NCBI GenBank assembly: GCA_938011325.1
Contig: CALLUD010000012.1
Coordinates: 62,001-126,000 of the forward strand
Origin: an uncultured Spartobacteria bacterium
GTDB lineage: Bacteria; Verrucomicrobiota; Verrucomicrobiia; Chthoniobacterales; JAATET01
Length of the DNA: 64,000 nt
Reading direction: 5' to 3'
How positions within the stretch are numbered: position 1 is the stretch's first letter; each line of letters starts with the position of its first letter. Under the pieces are notes generated by a model that did not search any database, was not told the DNA's origin, and worked only from the letters and a program-made list of their open reading frames with translations. Positions 1-7,464 of the stretch are shown here, in pieces. The position numbers and the translations under genes were made by a program.

Positions 1-303
1 GTGGGACAGGACAGAAAATACCTCGCGGCGCTCATCGTGCCGAATGTGGACGCCTTCAAGGTGATGGGCATCGCGCCGGATTCCGAGGAGGCGCGAAAGC
101 GGCTGGAAGCCGAGGTGCGCCGGCTTGTTTCCGACGAGACCGGTTTCAAGCCGTTCGAGCGGCTTGGCGCGGTGCGGATTCTTCCCAAGCCGTTCGAGGT
201 GGGCGACGAGCTGACCGCCACCCTGAAGCTGCGGCGTCACGTTATCACCGAGAAATATTCGGCACTGATTGACGAGATGTATCCGCCCGCAACCTCGCGG
301 TGA
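1..303 (+). CDS. Long-chain acyl-CoA synthetase (AMP-binding), C-terminal end only
   Basis: This is the last ~100 residues of an ANL-superfamily adenylate-forming enzyme, cut by the window edge, so the true start lies outside. The segment GQDRKYLAALIVPN, followed by a charged helical stretch and a final LKLRRHVITEKY motif, matches the mobile C-terminal subdomain of FadD/FAA1-type fatty acyl-CoA ligases. These activate fatty acids to acyl-AMP and then acyl-CoA at the inner face of the membrane. The family motif is usually LTxTLKLRR; here it reads LTATLKLRR. The 3' end overlaps the convergent hydrolase gene by 59 bp. The family call is firm for a fragment; chain-length preference cannot be read. 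Confidence 0.82.
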   Translation: MGQDRKYLAALIVPNVDAFKVMGIAPDSEEARKRLEAEVRRLVSDETGFKPFERLGAVRILPKPFEVGDELTATLKLRRHVITEKYSALIDEMYPPATSR

Positions 304-1135
304 TCCATTTCGTGGCCTCGTCCGCAATGGTCGGCGCGTCGAGATCGAAGAGCAATTGGTGATAGCTCTCCAGAAACTCGAAGTGCGATTTTTCGGAGGT
401 TCGAATTTTTTCGAAAAATGCCCTCGTCTGCCCGGCGGAGATGAACACGTCGTGGCCGGCTGAAAACAGGGCCACCGGCACGTCGAGGCGTTGCGCCGCG
501 GCGTCGCTCGCATCAATGAGGTCGCCCATTCGCGCAAGAAACCCCAGCGTCAACGGCCCCAGCCGGTAGGGAGCGGTTTCAAGCTCGTGCTGCCGCTCGG
601 GAATTCGCGTGAGTTTCGGAAAGCTCCCCTTGCCGTGCACGAACCAGCTCGGTTTGAGGCTGGCTCCCGGGGCGAGTCGTGAAATGACCCGCAGCACGGT
701 TTTGACCCAGGGCGGATTTCGCTGGGCCAGCGCCACGACCGGCGCGAACAGGAGCAATCCCATTGCCCGGTCCCTCCACGGTTGCCGCGCGGCCGCCTGC
801 AGCGCGAGCAACGCTCCCATGCTCTCCCCCGCGAGAAAAACCCGATCCGCACCGATGAAATTCGCAAACCCCTCGAGATCCTCGAGCATTCCATCGACTT
901 CCAGCCATGCCCCGCGCCGGCTCTTCTGCGGATCGAGCCCCTGCCCGCGGAGATTCCATGCGGCAATGGCGATCCCCGCACGATTCATCGTGTCGACAAG
1001 CGGCTCGAAGTCCTCCGCGCGGCAGCTCAATCCATGCATCGCGACCACCCACGCTTTCGTTTCGCCCTCGGGCTTCCAAATGCGGTAGCCGAACTCGGTG
1101 CCATCCGCCGCGATCCAGGTTGGGTATTCGCTCAC
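245..1135 (-). CDS. Alpha/beta hydrolase, monoacylglycerol lipase / lysophospholipase-like
   Basis: From the GTG at 1135 this encodes ~296 aa of a serine hydrolase. It has an oxyanion-hole HG motif (AMHGLS, about residue 34), the nucleophile elbow GESMG (Ser about 105), an acid in SAGHDVF and a catalytic His in SYHQLLFD near the C-terminus. That is the layout of COG2267 lysophospholipases/monoglyceride lipases, which cleave acyl esters. The reading frame is open further upstream, and an ATG at 1183 would add 16 residues with a GGAAG-like ribosome site, but that ATG sits opposite the ATG of the divergent gene. The gene converges with and overlaps the acyl-CoA synthetase end, so the neighbours fit a lipid turnover theme. 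Substrate is inferred only. Confidence 0.8.
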   Translation of the reverse strand: MSEYPTWIAADGTEFGYRIWKPEGETKAWVVAMHGLSCRAEDFEPLVDTMNRAGIAIAAWNLRGQGLDPQKSRRGAWLEVDGMLEDLEGFANFIGADRVFLAGESMGALLALQAAARQPWRDRAMGLLLFAPVVALAQRNPPWVKTVLRVISRLAPGASLKPSWFVHGKGSFPKLTRIPERQHELETAPYRLGPLTLGFLARMGDLIDASDAAAQRLDVPVALFSAGHDVFISAGQTRAFFEKIRTSEKSHFEFLESYHQLLFDLDAPTIADEATKWITARLRADTSRQSVPNISR

Positions 1136-1181
1136 TGCTTTTCTGTTGCACGCTTTGGAGCCTTCTGAAAAGCCTTTGCGC

Positions 1182-1706
1182 ATGCGCTTCCCGATCCTCT
1201 CTCTACTCGCGGTGCTCGTTACATCCACGCTCGCGCACGCCGGCCAGTTGAATCTCGCCGTCCTGCAATTCACCGACGCGCGCGATCCCTCCGAAATCGC
1301 CTCCGCCCTCGCGCAGGTCGATCTTCTCAAAGTGACCAACTCGGATCGCATTGAAACCAATGTCGCCGGTCTCCGCGGCGGATACGTCGTCTTTGCGCAG
1401 AGCATCGGTGTTCCGTCCTCCGGAAATTTCGGCAATTCGACCCGGATCGGCAATCAGCGCGCCGATGTTTCCGGATCTCTCGGCGGCGGCAGGGTCAATG
1501 TCGAGATCGCCATCGAAGAAGGCGTCAAAGTCGGTCTCCGCAAATTCACGCGCTCGGTTTACTCCGGTTCGGGCGAAATTTCCCGGGTGCCTCAGATTAT
1601 TTCGATCAAGCAAAGCAAGGGCCGCTCGCAGATCGCCATCAAGGGCGACGCCAAGCTCACTTCCTACAATTTCACCAGCGTTCTCGTCGCCCAGTATCTT
1701 CCCTAA
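1182..1706 (+). CDS. Secreted hypothetical protein
   Basis: A 174-aa protein that I do not recognise. The ATG at 1182 opens a clear signal peptide (MRFPILSLLAVL, cleavage after AHA). The mature part has FTDARDPSEIASALAQVDLL, then Gly/Ser-rich beta-like segments (GSLGGGRVNVEIAIEEGVKVGLRKF) and a basic stretch IKQSKGRSQIAIKGDAK. This suggests a small beta-rich periplasmic or outer-membrane-associated protein. It is transcribed divergently from the hydrolase and ends 282 bp before the next gene, at the edge of the DnaA-box-like intergenic region. No enzymatic motif is visible. Confidence 0.6.
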   Translation: MRFPILSLLAVLVTSTLAHAGQLNLAVLQFTDARDPSEIASALAQVDLLKVTNSDRIETNVAGLRGGYVVFAQSIGVPSSGNFGNSTRIGNQRADVSGSLGGGRVNVEIAIEEGVKVGLRKFTRSVYSGSGEISRVPQIISIKQSKGRSQIAIKGDAKLTSYNFTSVLVAQYLP

Positions 1707-1988
1707 CGGCCGCGCAATTTCCGACGTGAGAAAGTTGTGAATAACCTCTGAATTCTTGTGTCAGTTTGGGGGTTATTCGAGGATTTCCACGAGTTGTGGA
1801 CAGCTGCTGCGGGCTCGGTCCGAATTCATTCACAGCCTCAAATCGGCGTGGAACACCCTTGAATTCATCGAGGAACAACGGTCATTCGAGTTGTTCACAA
1901 CGTTAAGAAGAAGAAGAGGTTTGGGACGTCCATGATCCCATACCCTTAACGTTGTGAACAACTTGGCCCTCCAGAGTCGGAAGGCGTC
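1707..1988. other. Gene-free region with DnaA-box-like cluster (candidate oriC element)
   Basis: This 282-bp gap lies between the end of the + strand secreted protein and the end of the minus-strand ABC ATPase, so both flanking genes finish here. It is visibly AT-richer than the surrounding coding DNA. It holds a perfect DnaA box on the minus strand (TTATTCACA, 1736-1744), TTGTTCACA at 1891-1899 (+) and at 1953-1961 (minus strand), TCATTCACA at 1826-1834 and CTGTCCACA at 1795-1803 (minus strand). GAATTC recurs three times (1750, 1822, 1861). A DnaA-binding region or part of a replication origin is an inference; the motifs themselves are directly seen. No ORF with coding character occurs. Confidence 0.45.
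1889..1963. repeat. Perfect 19-bp inverted repeat with 37-bp spacer
   Basis: AGTTGTTCACAACGTTAAG at 1889-1907 is the exact reverse complement of the 19 bases at 1945-1963. Each arm contains a TTGTTCACA DnaA-like 9-mer. The spacer contains a GAAGAAGAAGAG purine run. There is no poly-T tract directly after either arm, so a simple intrinsic terminator is less likely than a protein-binding or replication-related palindrome, although a bidirectional terminator between two convergent genes remains possible. Confidence 0.85.
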
Positions 1989-2720
1989 TCAGTAACGCAG
2001 GATTCGTGAAAGGAAACCCTGGATTTCCGGGGAGCTACGCTCGGAAAAAATCTCCTCCGGCGGGCCCCACTGAATGACCCGCCCATTGGCGACAAAGGCG
2101 ACCTGATCGGCGATGGTTCGGCCGAATCCCATTTCGTGGGTGGCAAGGATGAGTCGCCGACCGGTGGTGTGAAGTTCCGCCAGCAGGTCGAGCACCTCGG
2201 CGGTCATCTCGGGATCCAGGGCGGAGGTCGGCTCGTCGAGAAGCAGCAGTCCGGGATCAGGAGCAACGGCCCTTGCGATGGCCACACGCTGACGCTGACC
2301 GCCAGACAGCGCCGCCGGCTTCTTGTGGGCATGGGAGCCGAGCCGGAAGCGGTCGAGAATCTCCATGGCGCGAGAGGAAGCTTCCGCAAGGGAGAGTCGG
2401 TGGACGGCCGTGAGAGGGAGGCGGACGTTTTCCAGCGCGGAGAGGTGGGGGAAGAGGTTGTAAGCTTGGAAGACGATGCCAAGGGCTGATCGATGAGTGC
2501 GAAGATCGGATTCCGAATCAGGCAACGGAGAGCCATCGATAAGGATTTTTCCTGCGGTGGGAGTGATCAAGCCGGCGATGAGGCGTAGGAGGGTGGATTT
2601 GCCTCCGCCTGAGGGGCCGATCAAAGCAAGGGTGCGCGAAAACTCGAGCGTGAGCGAGAGTCGATCGATCACCATGTGCGATCCGAAGGCAACGGAGACG
2701 TTCTGGAACTCAAGTTTCAT
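1989..2720 (-). CDS. Polar amino-acid ABC transporter ATP-binding protein
   Basis: A complete 243-aa importer ATPase of the GlnQ/HisP/ArtP class. Walker A is GPSGGGKST (residues 35-43), the signature motif is LSGGQRQRVAIARA, Walker B is LLLLDEPTSALDP, and the H-loop is ATHEMGF. The tail VANGRVIQWGPPEEIF is typical of amino-acid uptake ATPases. It would drive ATP-dependent uptake from the cytoplasmic face together with the permease encoded immediately upstream, whose stop codon it overlaps by about 11 bp. No periplasmic binding protein gene is adjacent, so the substrate (polar amino acid, glutamine or arginine-like) is inferred from family only. Confidence 0.9.
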   Translation of the reverse strand: MKLEFQNVSVAFGSHMVIDRLSLTLEFSRTLALIGPSGGGKSTLLRLIAGLITPTAGKILIDGSPLPDSESDLRTHRSALGIVFQAYNLFPHLSALENVRLPLTAVHRLSLAEASSRAMEILDRFRLGSHAHKKPAALSGGQRQRVAIARAVAPDPGLLLLDEPTSALDPEMTAEVLDLLAELHTTGRRLILATHEMGFGRTIADQVAFVANGRVIQWGPPEEIFSERSSPEIQGFLSRILRY

Positions 2721-3483
2721 AGCGGAAGCGGTGTTCCAGAAATCGCGAGAACATGGAGATGGGCAACGTGAGGATCAGGTAGCCCAGAGCCAGCGGAAGG
2801 AAGCTTTCAAAGGTGCTGAAGGTGGCGGAGTTCACCTGTTGTGCGCTGAGGGTGAATTCGGAGAGACCAATGACCGAAAGAAGCGACGAGTCCTTGATCA
2901 GCGATGCAAGCTGGCCGGCCAGCGGCGGAAGGATCTGGCGAATCGCCTGAGGGAAGATGACGTAACGGTAAATCTGAGTGGGGTGAAGTCCGATTGCGCG
3001 AGCGGATTCCAGTTGGGACTCGGACACGCTTTCGATGCCGGCGCGGATCATTTCCGCAAGGTAGGCGGCGCTGAAAGCCGAGAGGATGAGAATGCCGACG
3101 AAGAGGCGGTTGGTGAGGCCAAGCTGGGCGGCGACCACATACCAGAAGAACAGAATCTGAACGAGAAGCGGAGAACCGCGAATCAACTCGACGTAAAGCA
3201 CGGCCAGCGAACGCAGCGGCAGAAAGGTGGAGCGCCGGGCGAGGGCGACGGCAAGCCCCAGGACAAGGCTGACGACCAGCGAGACCGCAGCGATGAGGAT
3301 CGTGAGCAACCAGCCGGAGAGGAAGACCTGACGGTAGCGCCAGACTGATTCCCAGTTGGAGAGCGAGCCTGCCAGGAGCCAGCAGCAGATGGCGGCGAAG
3401 CCCGCAAGAATCGTGAGGAGCACGGCGATGCGAGCCCAGAGAGGAGCGGGCGCATTCGGTCGGTCGAAGAAGATGGAACTCAC
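2710..3483 (-). CDS. Polar amino-acid ABC transporter permease (HisM/GlnP family)
   Basis: This encodes ~257 aa from the GTG at 3483; the frame is open to 3537. It has hydrophobic segments starting at ARIAVLLTILAGFAAICCWLL and the importer coupling (EAA) motif ESARAIGLHPTQIYRYVIFP followed by LPPLAGQLASLIKDSSL, the hallmark of the His/Glu/Gln/Arg permease family. It forms the membrane channel for the overlapping ATPase gene. The GTG is preferred because the extra N-terminal residues in the longer frame are Arg/Pro-rich and would crowd the divergent promoter. A single permease gene implies a homodimer or a partner encoded elsewhere. The binding protein is not in this window's neighbourhood. 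Confidence 0.87.
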   Translation of the reverse strand: MSSIFFDRPNAPAPLWARIAVLLTILAGFAAICCWLLAGSLSNWESVWRYRQVFLSGWLLTILIAAVSLVVSLVLGLAVALARRSTFLPLRSLAVLYVELIRGSPLLVQILFFWYVVAAQLGLTNRLFVGILILSAFSAAYLAEMIRAGIESVSESQLESARAIGLHPTQIYRYVIFPQAIRQILPPLAGQLASLIKDSSLLSVIGLSEFTLSAQQVNSATFSTFESFLPLALGYLILTLPISMFSRFLEHRFRYET

Positions 3484-3585
3484 GCGACTTCTCGATGGAA
3501 GAATGTGCGGACGGCCCGGCCAAGGAGAAAGTCGCACTGGGCGCGGGCATTCGGTGGGTTATGCTGTCCGGCAAGTCGTTCCATC

Positions 3586-4227
3586 ATGATGAAGCCGCTT
3601 CTTTCGTTGGTCATTGCTTTGATTGTCGCCGGAACAGCCGTTGGCGCGTCGCTTGAAACGAGGACAGGAAACTTGAGCAACGCAGCGTCAAGCCTCTCGG
3701 AAGGGGTGAAGGAATATTTGAAGGCCGAGAAGCGTTGGAAACCCAAGGGAGCCGACGAGACGTTCTGGAAGTCGGTGGAGCGGTTGAACAAGGACGCGAC
3801 GACGTTGAACGAAACCGTGAAGGCGCGTAAGGGCCGCGTGGAAATTGGCGCAGCGTTGGACACCGTTGCGAAAGATACCCGGCAACTCAGCCGTGACGCA
3901 CAGGCGGTGAAGCTGAACAAGAAAACGCTGAACGCGATTCTGGGCATTCAGGACACCGTGTCGGGCATCCAGCGGGAGTATGCGAGCAAGACCGCGACCC
4001 ACCCGACGCCGACCCCTTCGAGTGCCAGCGATGCCGAAAAGGCCGTGAAAGCGGCGAAGAAGTATCTTCAGGAAAAGGGAGTTCCCAAGGACGACATCAA
4101 GGAACTCAAGCATTCCAAGAATGGATCGAGCTATGACGTCGTTCTCTTCGGCAAGGGCAAGGTCTACACGCTGACGGTGAATCCGAAGGACGGCAAGGTT
4201 TCGGGAGAGAAGTCCTACAAGCCCTGA
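3586..4227 (+). CDS. Secreted hypothetical protein with PepSY-like tail
   Basis: A 213-aa protein starting at the ATG pair 3586/3589 with a signal peptide (MKPLLSLVIALIVAGTAVGA). The middle, about residues 25-145, is a charged helical region (ASSLSEGVKEYLKAEKRW, RLNKDATTLNETVKARKG) likely to form a helical bundle. After a Thr/Pro linker (THPTPTPSS) comes a small alpha/beta domain, AEKAVKAAKKYLQEKGVPKD, ending in YTLTVNPKDGKVSGEK. That ending resembles a PepSY/DUF-type module in which a helix packs on strands carrying a DGKV turn. Transcribed divergently from the ABC permease. Function unknown; periplasmic location inferred. Confidence 0.62.
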   Translation: MMKPLLSLVIALIVAGTAVGASLETRTGNLSNAASSLSEGVKEYLKAEKRWKPKGADETFWKSVERLNKDATTLNETVKARKGRVEIGAALDTVAKDTRQLSRDAQAVKLNKKTLNAILGIQDTVSGIQREYASKTATHPTPTPSSASDAEKAVKAAKKYLQEKGVPKDDIKELKHSKNGSSYDVVLFGKGKVYTLTVNPKDGKVSGEKSYKP

Positions 4228-4743
4228 GGCTGGTGACGCGGCGCAAACCGCATAAAATGGACGTTTCCGCGTGATCCAGCGAATCGCCATGCTTCAGGCC
4301 CGAGATGCCAGGTTCATCTTGAGCGGCTCGAAACGGAGCGGGGGAGCAATCGCGCGGCCCGCACTGTGAGGGTAGGGGAGTGACCTTGGCGTCGTTCGTC
4401 GGATCAATCACCGCGATGTGGTGAATCGTTTGTGGCGCGAGGCGCGGAACGTCGAGCCGTCGAGAACCTGCCGTGTGCGTTGTGCAAAAACCTCATGACG
4501 CCCGTCGCCTTTCCAAGGGCCCACCACGAAAACCACGAAATCATGAGGCGCTGGGATTTCGTGCGCTGGTTCCGCTTCCCGCATGGGCGGGATTCCTCGC
4601 CTGGATCACGTTGCAGATCGTCGGTGTCGTGATGCAGACAAAAGGCCTCAGCAACACCTCCTCGCTCGCGCACCTCGGCGGAGCGGGAGTCGCGTGCTGG
4701 CCTGGTGGGTAATGCGCAAGCGGGAGGCCCGCTCCGACAGCCT
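4228..4743. other. Gap with decayed gene remnants
   Basis: Between the PepSY-like gene and lpdA there is ~515 bp with no intact gene. I see two 3' gene remnants facing each other, listed separately: one on the minus strand ending at 4294 and a rhomboid tail on the plus strand ending at 4753. The stretch 4497-4560 contains a short direct repetition (ACCACGAAAACCACGAAATC). No promoter, terminator or RNA gene stood out. Confidence 0.5.
4294..4480 (-). pseudogene. Unidentified C-terminal gene remnant, frameshifted
   Basis: On the minus strand one frame reads RLDVPRLAPQTIHHIAVIDP and continues TNDAKVTPLP before turning into non-protein-like sequence. The next frame then reads YPHSAGRAIAPPLRFEPLKM and ends NLASRA-stop at 4294. 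Joined by one frameshift near 4365-4375, these give a continuous, plausible C-terminus of about 60 residues. No start codon or upstream domain remains, so this is most simply a gene tail with a frameshift. I do not recognise the family. An alternative is that the two frames are chance open sequence in GC-rich DNA. Confidence 0.4.
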
Positions 4744-4753
4744 TTACGTGTGA
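4545..4753 (+). pseudogene. Rhomboid-family intramembrane protease, C-terminal remnant
   Basis: The plus strand encodes VPLPAWAGFLAWITLQIVG, then VVMQTKGLSNTSSLAHLGGA. This carries the last two transmembrane segments of a rhomboid-like protein, including the AHLGGA motif that bears the rhomboid catalytic-dyad His region. Immediately after GGAGV the frame runs into a stop at 4710-4712. A +1 shift restores VLAWWVMRKREARSDSLYV, with a stop at 4751-4753, a typical rhomboid ending with a basic tail. The N-terminal half with the GxSG serine is absent upstream, so this is a truncated and frameshifted remnant. Its 3' end slightly overlaps the convergent lpdA stop. Confidence 0.6.
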
Positions 4754-6135
4754 ATCGCGTGTCCCTCGGCGGCGAGCGCGGCTTCGTGCACCGACTCGCT
4801 CAGCGTCGGATGCGCGTGAATCGTATCGTGCAATTCGTCGAGCGTGAGCTCGCAATTGATGGCGAGACCGAGTTCGGCGATCATCTCCGTTGCGTCGGCG
4901 CCGATGATGTGTGCGCCCAGGATTTCGCCGTGCTTCTCGCCGACGATGAGTTTCACGAATCCCTCGGTGTCGCCGATCGCGCGGGCCTTGCCGCTCGCCA
5001 TGAAGGCGAACTTGCCGACCTTGTAGGGAATGCCCTTTTCCTTGGCCGCACGCTCGGTGAGACCGTAGCTCGCGACCTGCGGATGGCAGTAGGTGCAACC
5101 CGGGAAGAGACCGACCTTCTTCGGCTTGCAGCCGGGGATGAACATCCCTTCGATGGCCTGGATCGCCTCGTAGCTGGCCACGTGAGCGAGCCAAGGCGGC
5201 CCGATGATGTCGCCGGCCGCATAGACGCCGCGAACCGTGGTCTCGTATTTGTCGTTGACCTGAATGTAGCCGCGGTCGGTGAGGCCAATCTTGAGCTTGC
5301 CGCCGGGCAGCACGGGCGAGACGCCGATGGCCACGAGGCAGAGATCGGCTTCAAGCACCTTCTCGGCGCCCTTGGCATCGGCGACGGTGATTTTGACCCC
5401 TTTGTCGGTGGCCTCGGTCTTGGTGGTCTTGTGATTTGTGAGAATCGTGATGCCCTGCTTCGAGAGCGCCTTCTCGGCGGCCACGGAGATCTCGGTGTCC
5501 TCGACCGGGAGAATGTTGGGCATCATTTCGACGACGGTCACCTTCGTGCCGAACGCATTCCAGAAATAGGCAAACTCGATGCCGATGGCGCCTGCGCCAA
5601 TCACGATGACGCTCTTCGGCTGGGCCGGCAATTGAAGGGCGTCCTTCGAGCTGATGACGGTCTTGCCGTTGAAAGGGAAGCCCGGCATCTCGCGCGAGAC
5701 GCAGCCGGTGGCGATGAGAATCTTCGCCGCGGTGTGCGTCTCCATTTTGCCGTCAGCGAGCGCGACCTTCACTTCGCCCGCCTTGTCGAGGCTGGCGGTG
5801 CCGCGGATGAAATCGATCTTGTTCTTCTTGAAAAGGAAATCGAGGCCGGCGGAACCCTTTTGCGAAACGTCGCGCGAGCGTTTGATGATCTTTTCCCAAT
5901 CGAACGAAAGCCCCTCGATCTTGAAGCCGAACTCCGCGGCGCGGTGCTTCATGTCGTGGTAGAGCTCGGCGTTCTTGAGCAGCGCCTTCGTCGGGATGCA
6001 GCCGTAGTTGTTGCACGTGCCGCCGCCGCGCTCGAAATCGACGACCGCGACTTTCTTTCCGAGCTGGGCGGCGCGGATTGCGCCGACGTAACCGGCCGGG
6101 CCGGCTCCAATGACAATGAGATCGTAGTTGGCCAT
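4744..6135 (-). CDS. lpdA: Dihydrolipoyl dehydrogenase (E3)
   Basis: A full-length 463-aa flavoprotein that reoxidises dihydrolipoyl groups of the 2-oxoacid dehydrogenase complex, passing electrons through FAD to NAD+. It shows the N-terminal FAD Rossmann motif GAGPAGYVGAIRAAQLG, the redox disulfide GGTCNNYGCIPTKAL (Cys-X4-Cys, where many homologues have LNxG), the NAD-binding GAGAIGIEFAYFWN, the second FAD contact GVYAAGDIIG and the C-terminal catalytic HAHPTLSE with the His-Glu pair. It is the last gene of the pdhA-pdhB-pdhC-lpdA operon, 23 bp after pdhC, so it is probably the dedicated E3 of PDH while also able to serve other complexes. Confidence 0.95.
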   Translation of the reverse strand: MANYDLIVIGAGPAGYVGAIRAAQLGKKVAVVDFERGGGTCNNYGCIPTKALLKNAELYHDMKHRAAEFGFKIEGLSFDWEKIIKRSRDVSQKGSAGLDFLFKKNKIDFIRGTASLDKAGEVKVALADGKMETHTAAKILIATGCVSREMPGFPFNGKTVISSKDALQLPAQPKSVIVIGAGAIGIEFAYFWNAFGTKVTVVEMMPNILPVEDTEISVAAEKALSKQGITILTNHKTTKTEATDKGVKITVADAKGAEKVLEADLCLVAIGVSPVLPGGKLKIGLTDRGYIQVNDKYETTVRGVYAAGDIIGPPWLAHVASYEAIQAIEGMFIPGCKPKKVGLFPGCTYCHPQVASYGLTERAAKEKGIPYKVGKFAFMASGKARAIGDTEGFVKLIVGEKHGEILGAHIIGADATEMIAELGLAINCELTLDELHDTIHAHPTLSESVHEAALAAEGHAIHT

Positions 6136-6158
6136 GAGTGTGGTGCGGGGTGCGCGAG

Positions 6159-7418
6159 CTACAGGAGCATCAGCGCGGGATTTTCGAGCAGCTTGCGAAG
6201 GGCGGCGAGGTATTCGGCGCCGACGGCTCCGTCGACGACGCGGTGATCTCCGCTGAGCGAGATGTTCATGCGCTGGCCGGCGACAATTTCGCCTTTCGCG
6301 TTGACGACCGGCTTGTTGACGATCGCGCCAACCGCGAGGATCGCCGCCTGTGGCGGATTCACGATCGCGTAGAACTGCTCGATGCCGTAGGCGCCGAGGT
6401 TCGAGACCGTGATGGTGCCGCCGGCGAATTCCTCCGGCTTGAGCTTCTTGTTGCGGGCGCGGTTTGCGAGATCCTTCACCGCGGTGCTGATCTCACGAAG
6501 CGAGAGATCCTGGGCGTTGCGAATGACCGGCGTGACGAGACCGTCCTCCACGGCAATGGCGACGGAGATGTTCACGCTGTCGTATTGGACGATGTGGTCG
6601 CCGCCCCAGGCGGCGTTCACCTTCGGGCACTGCTTCGCGGCGTGCGCGACGGCGAGCAGGACAAAGTCGTTGACGGTCGTCTTCGGCTGGCCGGCAGCTT
6701 CGTTGGCCGCATTGACCTCCTTCCGCAGACGCATGAGCGGAGCGGCGTCGATCTCGATCGAGAGGTAGAAATGGGGAATCTGCGTCTTGCTGGCGAGCAG
6801 CCGCTCGGCGATCACGCGGCGCATGCCGGTGAGTTCAATGCGGGTCTCTTCGCCGCCGGTATTTTCGAGTTTGATCGGGGCGGGTGCGGTGGCTGAGGCG
6901 GGGCGGGCGGCACCTGCCTCGGGAACGTCCTTTGCGACGATCCGACCGCCGGGGCCGGATCCGGTAATGCCTTCCAGGCTCACGCCTCGCTCGGCGGCAA
7001 TTTTCCTGGCGAGCGGCGAGACTTTGATGCGGCTGGTTGAAGCAGACTTCGGCGCGTCGGCGGCCTTCTTTGCGGAGCCGGCGGCCTCGGTGCTCTTGCC
7101 CATTTTGCCTTCCTCGGCACCCTGGGCTTTGTCGGCGGCTTTCGACGCGGGCTTTTTCTCGGTGGCGGCCTCTTCCTCTTCGCCCTCGGCGAGAATCAAC
7201 GCCAGCTTGTCACCGATCTTCGCCTTGCCACCTTCCTTGACGTAGATGGTCTTGAGGATGCCTTCGTCGAAGGACTCCATCTCCATGGTCGCCTTGTCGG
7301 TCTCGATCTCCGCAAGGATGTCGCCAATTTCGACGGTATCTCCTTCTTTCTTGAGCCACTTGACGAGGGTTCCCTCGGTCATCGTGTCGCTCAACTTCGG
7401 CATGTTGACTACTGGCAT
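6159..7418 (-). CDS. pdhC: Pyruvate dehydrogenase E2, dihydrolipoamide acetyltransferase
   Basis: A 419-aa E2 core protein. One N-terminal lipoyl domain (about residues 1-78) carries the lipoylation motif ETDKATME. An Ala/Lys-rich linker leads to the peripheral E1/E3-binding domain, SPLARKIAAERGVSLEGITG followed by SGPGGRIVAKDV, about residues 130-165. The C-terminal acyltransferase domain has the catalytic HxxxDG motif in SGDHRVVDGAVG. It transfers the acetyl group from lipoamide to CoA. A single lipoyl domain plus the alpha/beta E1 organisation is the mitochondrial/Gram-positive type, not the E. coli aceEF type. Lies between pdhB (46 bp upstream) and lpdA. Confidence 0.94.
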   Translation of the reverse strand: MPVVNMPKLSDTMTEGTLVKWLKKEGDTVEIGDILAEIETDKATMEMESFDEGILKTIYVKEGGKAKIGDKLALILAEGEEEEAATEKKPASKAADKAQGAEEGKMGKSTEAAGSAKKAADAPKSASTSRIKVSPLARKIAAERGVSLEGITGSGPGGRIVAKDVPEAGAARPASATAPAPIKLENTGGEETRIELTGMRRVIAERLLASKTQIPHFYLSIEIDAAPLMRLRKEVNAANEAAGQPKTTVNDFVLLAVAHAAKQCPKVNAAWGGDHIVQYDSVNISVAIAVEDGLVTPVIRNAQDLSLREISTAVKDLANRARNKKLKPEEFAGGTITVSNLGAYGIEQFYAIVNPPQAAILAVGAIVNKPVVNAKGEIVAGQRMNISLSGDHRVVDGAVGAEYLAALRKLLENPALMLL

Positions 7419-7464
7419 CGCTGGGAAAGGCTAAGGCTGATAGGTGAAGAAAAAATGACGACGG

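Noticed and set aside
4705..6246. A very long open frame on the plus strand opposite lpdA
   Set aside because: It is the complement of a gene with all dihydrolipoyl dehydrogenase motifs. Its own translation has no coherent domain and is rich in Arg/Leu/Asp typical of antisense of GC-rich coding DNA.
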